NCBI GenBank assembly: GCA_045576675.1
Contig: JAZNGX010000108.1
Coordinates: 1-5,972, forward strand
Direction: 5' to 3'
Source of the DNA: JAZNGX01 sp045576675
Lineage (GTDB): Bacteria; Bacillota; Clostridia; Monoglobales; Firm-18
Length of the DNA stretch: 5,972 nucleotides
A program made the position numbers and the translations under genes. This document shows, piece after piece, positions 5,451-5,972 of the stretch; the first letter of the stretch is position 1; every line of letters begins with the position of its first letter. The notes beneath the pieces are model-generated. The model saw only the letters and a list, made by a program, of their open reading frames with translations. It was not told the DNA's origin and searched no databases.

Positions 5451-5597
5451 TACTTTTATCTTTTCGCTTTTCTCTCTTCACTCTTCACTGAAATTGTCGT
5501 TTCCAGATAAGAGATAAAAGAGAACAGAGAAGAGAAAAGAAAAGGAAGTTTTGCTTTCGCAAAACAAAAATCAAAATATTTTTTCGTTCTGCTTTCC
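5451..5597. repeat. Non-coding spacer with complementary pyrimidine/purine tracts and hairpins
   Basis: No gene is seen. The left part (about 5453-5489) is almost all pyrimidine and the right part (about 5505-5548) almost all purine. They are partly complementary: CTTTTATCTTTT (5453-5464) with AAGAGATAAAAG (5509-5520, one G-T), and CTTTTCTC (5467-5474) with a GAGAAAAG in the purine tract. Between them AAATTGTCGTTTC (5491-5503) is the exact complement of GAAACGACAATTT (5411-5423) in the tRNA terminator. Near the right end, GTTTTGC-TTTC-GCAAAAC (5548-5565) is a perfect 7-bp hairpin. The arrangement resembles a degraded short interspersed repeat, but no family is recognised. Confidence 0.5.
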
Positions 5598-5622
5598 AAA
5601 AAAACGCACACGACAGTGTGCG
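5598..5622 (-). terminator. Intrinsic terminator of the right-edge membrane protein gene
   Basis: On the minus strand, CGCACAC and GTGTGCG form a perfect 7-bp stem around TGTC, followed immediately by seven T (the A run at 5598-5604). It lies about 45 bases beyond the stop codon of the minus-strand gene, which it would end. Confidence 0.88.
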
Positions 5623-5665
5623 GATTTTCAGCCATTCCTTTTATATTATAATATAGCTTACTAAA

Positions 5666-5972
5666 CTAAGGTGCTGAAAATAATGGAATATCAGGGGGAT
5701 AAAGTGTAAAAAATACAAACAGGCAAAAAAACAGAACATTTAAAATTAACAAAAAACCATTAACCTTATCCAATTTGCAGGATAAGGTTAATTTATATGA
5801 AATAAAGAATGAGATTATAACACTTATGTAGAAAATAGCTATATCAACAGGAGGAATGTTAAATCCTGCTATCCCTGAATATGTATAAAATAAAACTATT
5901 ATAAGTATAACCCCGAGCAGTGTAGAAAAGAGCATTGACGAGCGTATACAGGGATACTCGCTTTTCAGCTTG
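5666..5972 (-). CDS. C-terminal part of a multi-pass membrane protein, DUF6512-like (runs off the right edge)
   Basis: The frame is open to the window edge: residues KLKSEYPCIRSS precede the first Met in view (5935), so the true start is very likely outside and only the last ~102 residues are present. Three hydrophobic segments are visible: LFSTLLGVILIIVLFYTYSGI, IAIFYISVIISFFISYKL and FLLILNVLFFCLFVFFTLY, in that order, consistent with an integral membrane protein of unknown function. The FYTYSGI.GFN..P.DI pattern and the C-terminal YPPDIPLF recall the DUF6512 family from memory, where I recall a somewhat longer tail after the PLF motif; here the protein stops at FSAP. A 12-bp inverted repeat lies inside the gene (5759-5770 with 5781-5792). 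An intrinsic terminator follows. The membrane assignment is firm and the family name moderate. Confidence 0.65.
   Translation of the reverse strand, partial: KLKSEYPCIRSSMLFSTLLGVILIIVLFYTYSGIAGFNIPPVDIAIFYISVIISFFISYKLTLSCKLDKVNGFLLILNVLFFCLFVFFTLYPPDIPLFSAP

Noticed and set aside
5326..5517. Plus-strand 63-codon frame starting MAELADALASGASGS
   Set aside because: It is the tRNA-Leu gene read as protein, a well-known artefact, and it then runs through the tRNA terminator.

Overview
The window looks like a piece of a low-GC Bacillota chromosome, probably an anaerobic clostridial (Oscillospirales/Ruminococcaceae-like) bacterium. Pointers are the AT-rich intergenic DNA, strong TTGnnn/TATAAT promoters, the UPF0371 (DUF1846) gene, the walJ-rlmH pair known from Bacillota, and a RAYT-type repeat family common in that phylum. 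The genus cannot be fixed from this sequence.

Layout. (1) 65-2594, plus strand: a compact housekeeping operon. murA (TTG start) overlaps a WalJ/YycJ-like metallo-beta-lactamase gene by 4 nt, and rlmH follows 2 nt later. A clear intrinsic terminator closes it at 2596-2634. (2) 2669-2857: a miniature remnant of a REP-associated tyrosine transposase (RAYT) element. It keeps a strong promoter, an RBS and the first ~15 transposase codons, and carries three copies of a ~22-bp repeat, the last two forming a long hairpin. (3) 2864-3546, minus strand: a small serine esterase of the alpha/beta-hydrolase fold. Its stop codon overlaps the start of a 17-codon stub, probably the head of a lost downstream gene. 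(4) 3577-3663: divergent promoters for the esterase and for (5) a full-length UPF0371/DUF1846 gene (3706-5175) with its own terminator. (6) 5210-5449: promoter, structured leader, tRNA-Leu(CAG) with encoded CCA, and a terminator. (7) 5451-5597: non-coding DNA with complementary pyrimidine and purine tracts and repeated hairpin sequences. (8) 5598-5972, minus strand: an intrinsic terminator and the C-terminal part of a multi-pass membrane protein (DUF6512-like) that runs off the right edge.

How the genes relate. murA starts peptidoglycan precursor synthesis. WalJ-type proteins are linked in Bacilli to cell-wall and cell-division control. RlmH modifies helix 69 of the large ribosomal subunit, so the first operon joins envelope and ribosome housekeeping. 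The other genes are independent single-gene units. No convincing new multi-gene system is visible. The most unusual piece is the promoter-bearing mini-RAYT element at what appears to be the broken end of an esterase operon, firing antisense into the esterase gene.
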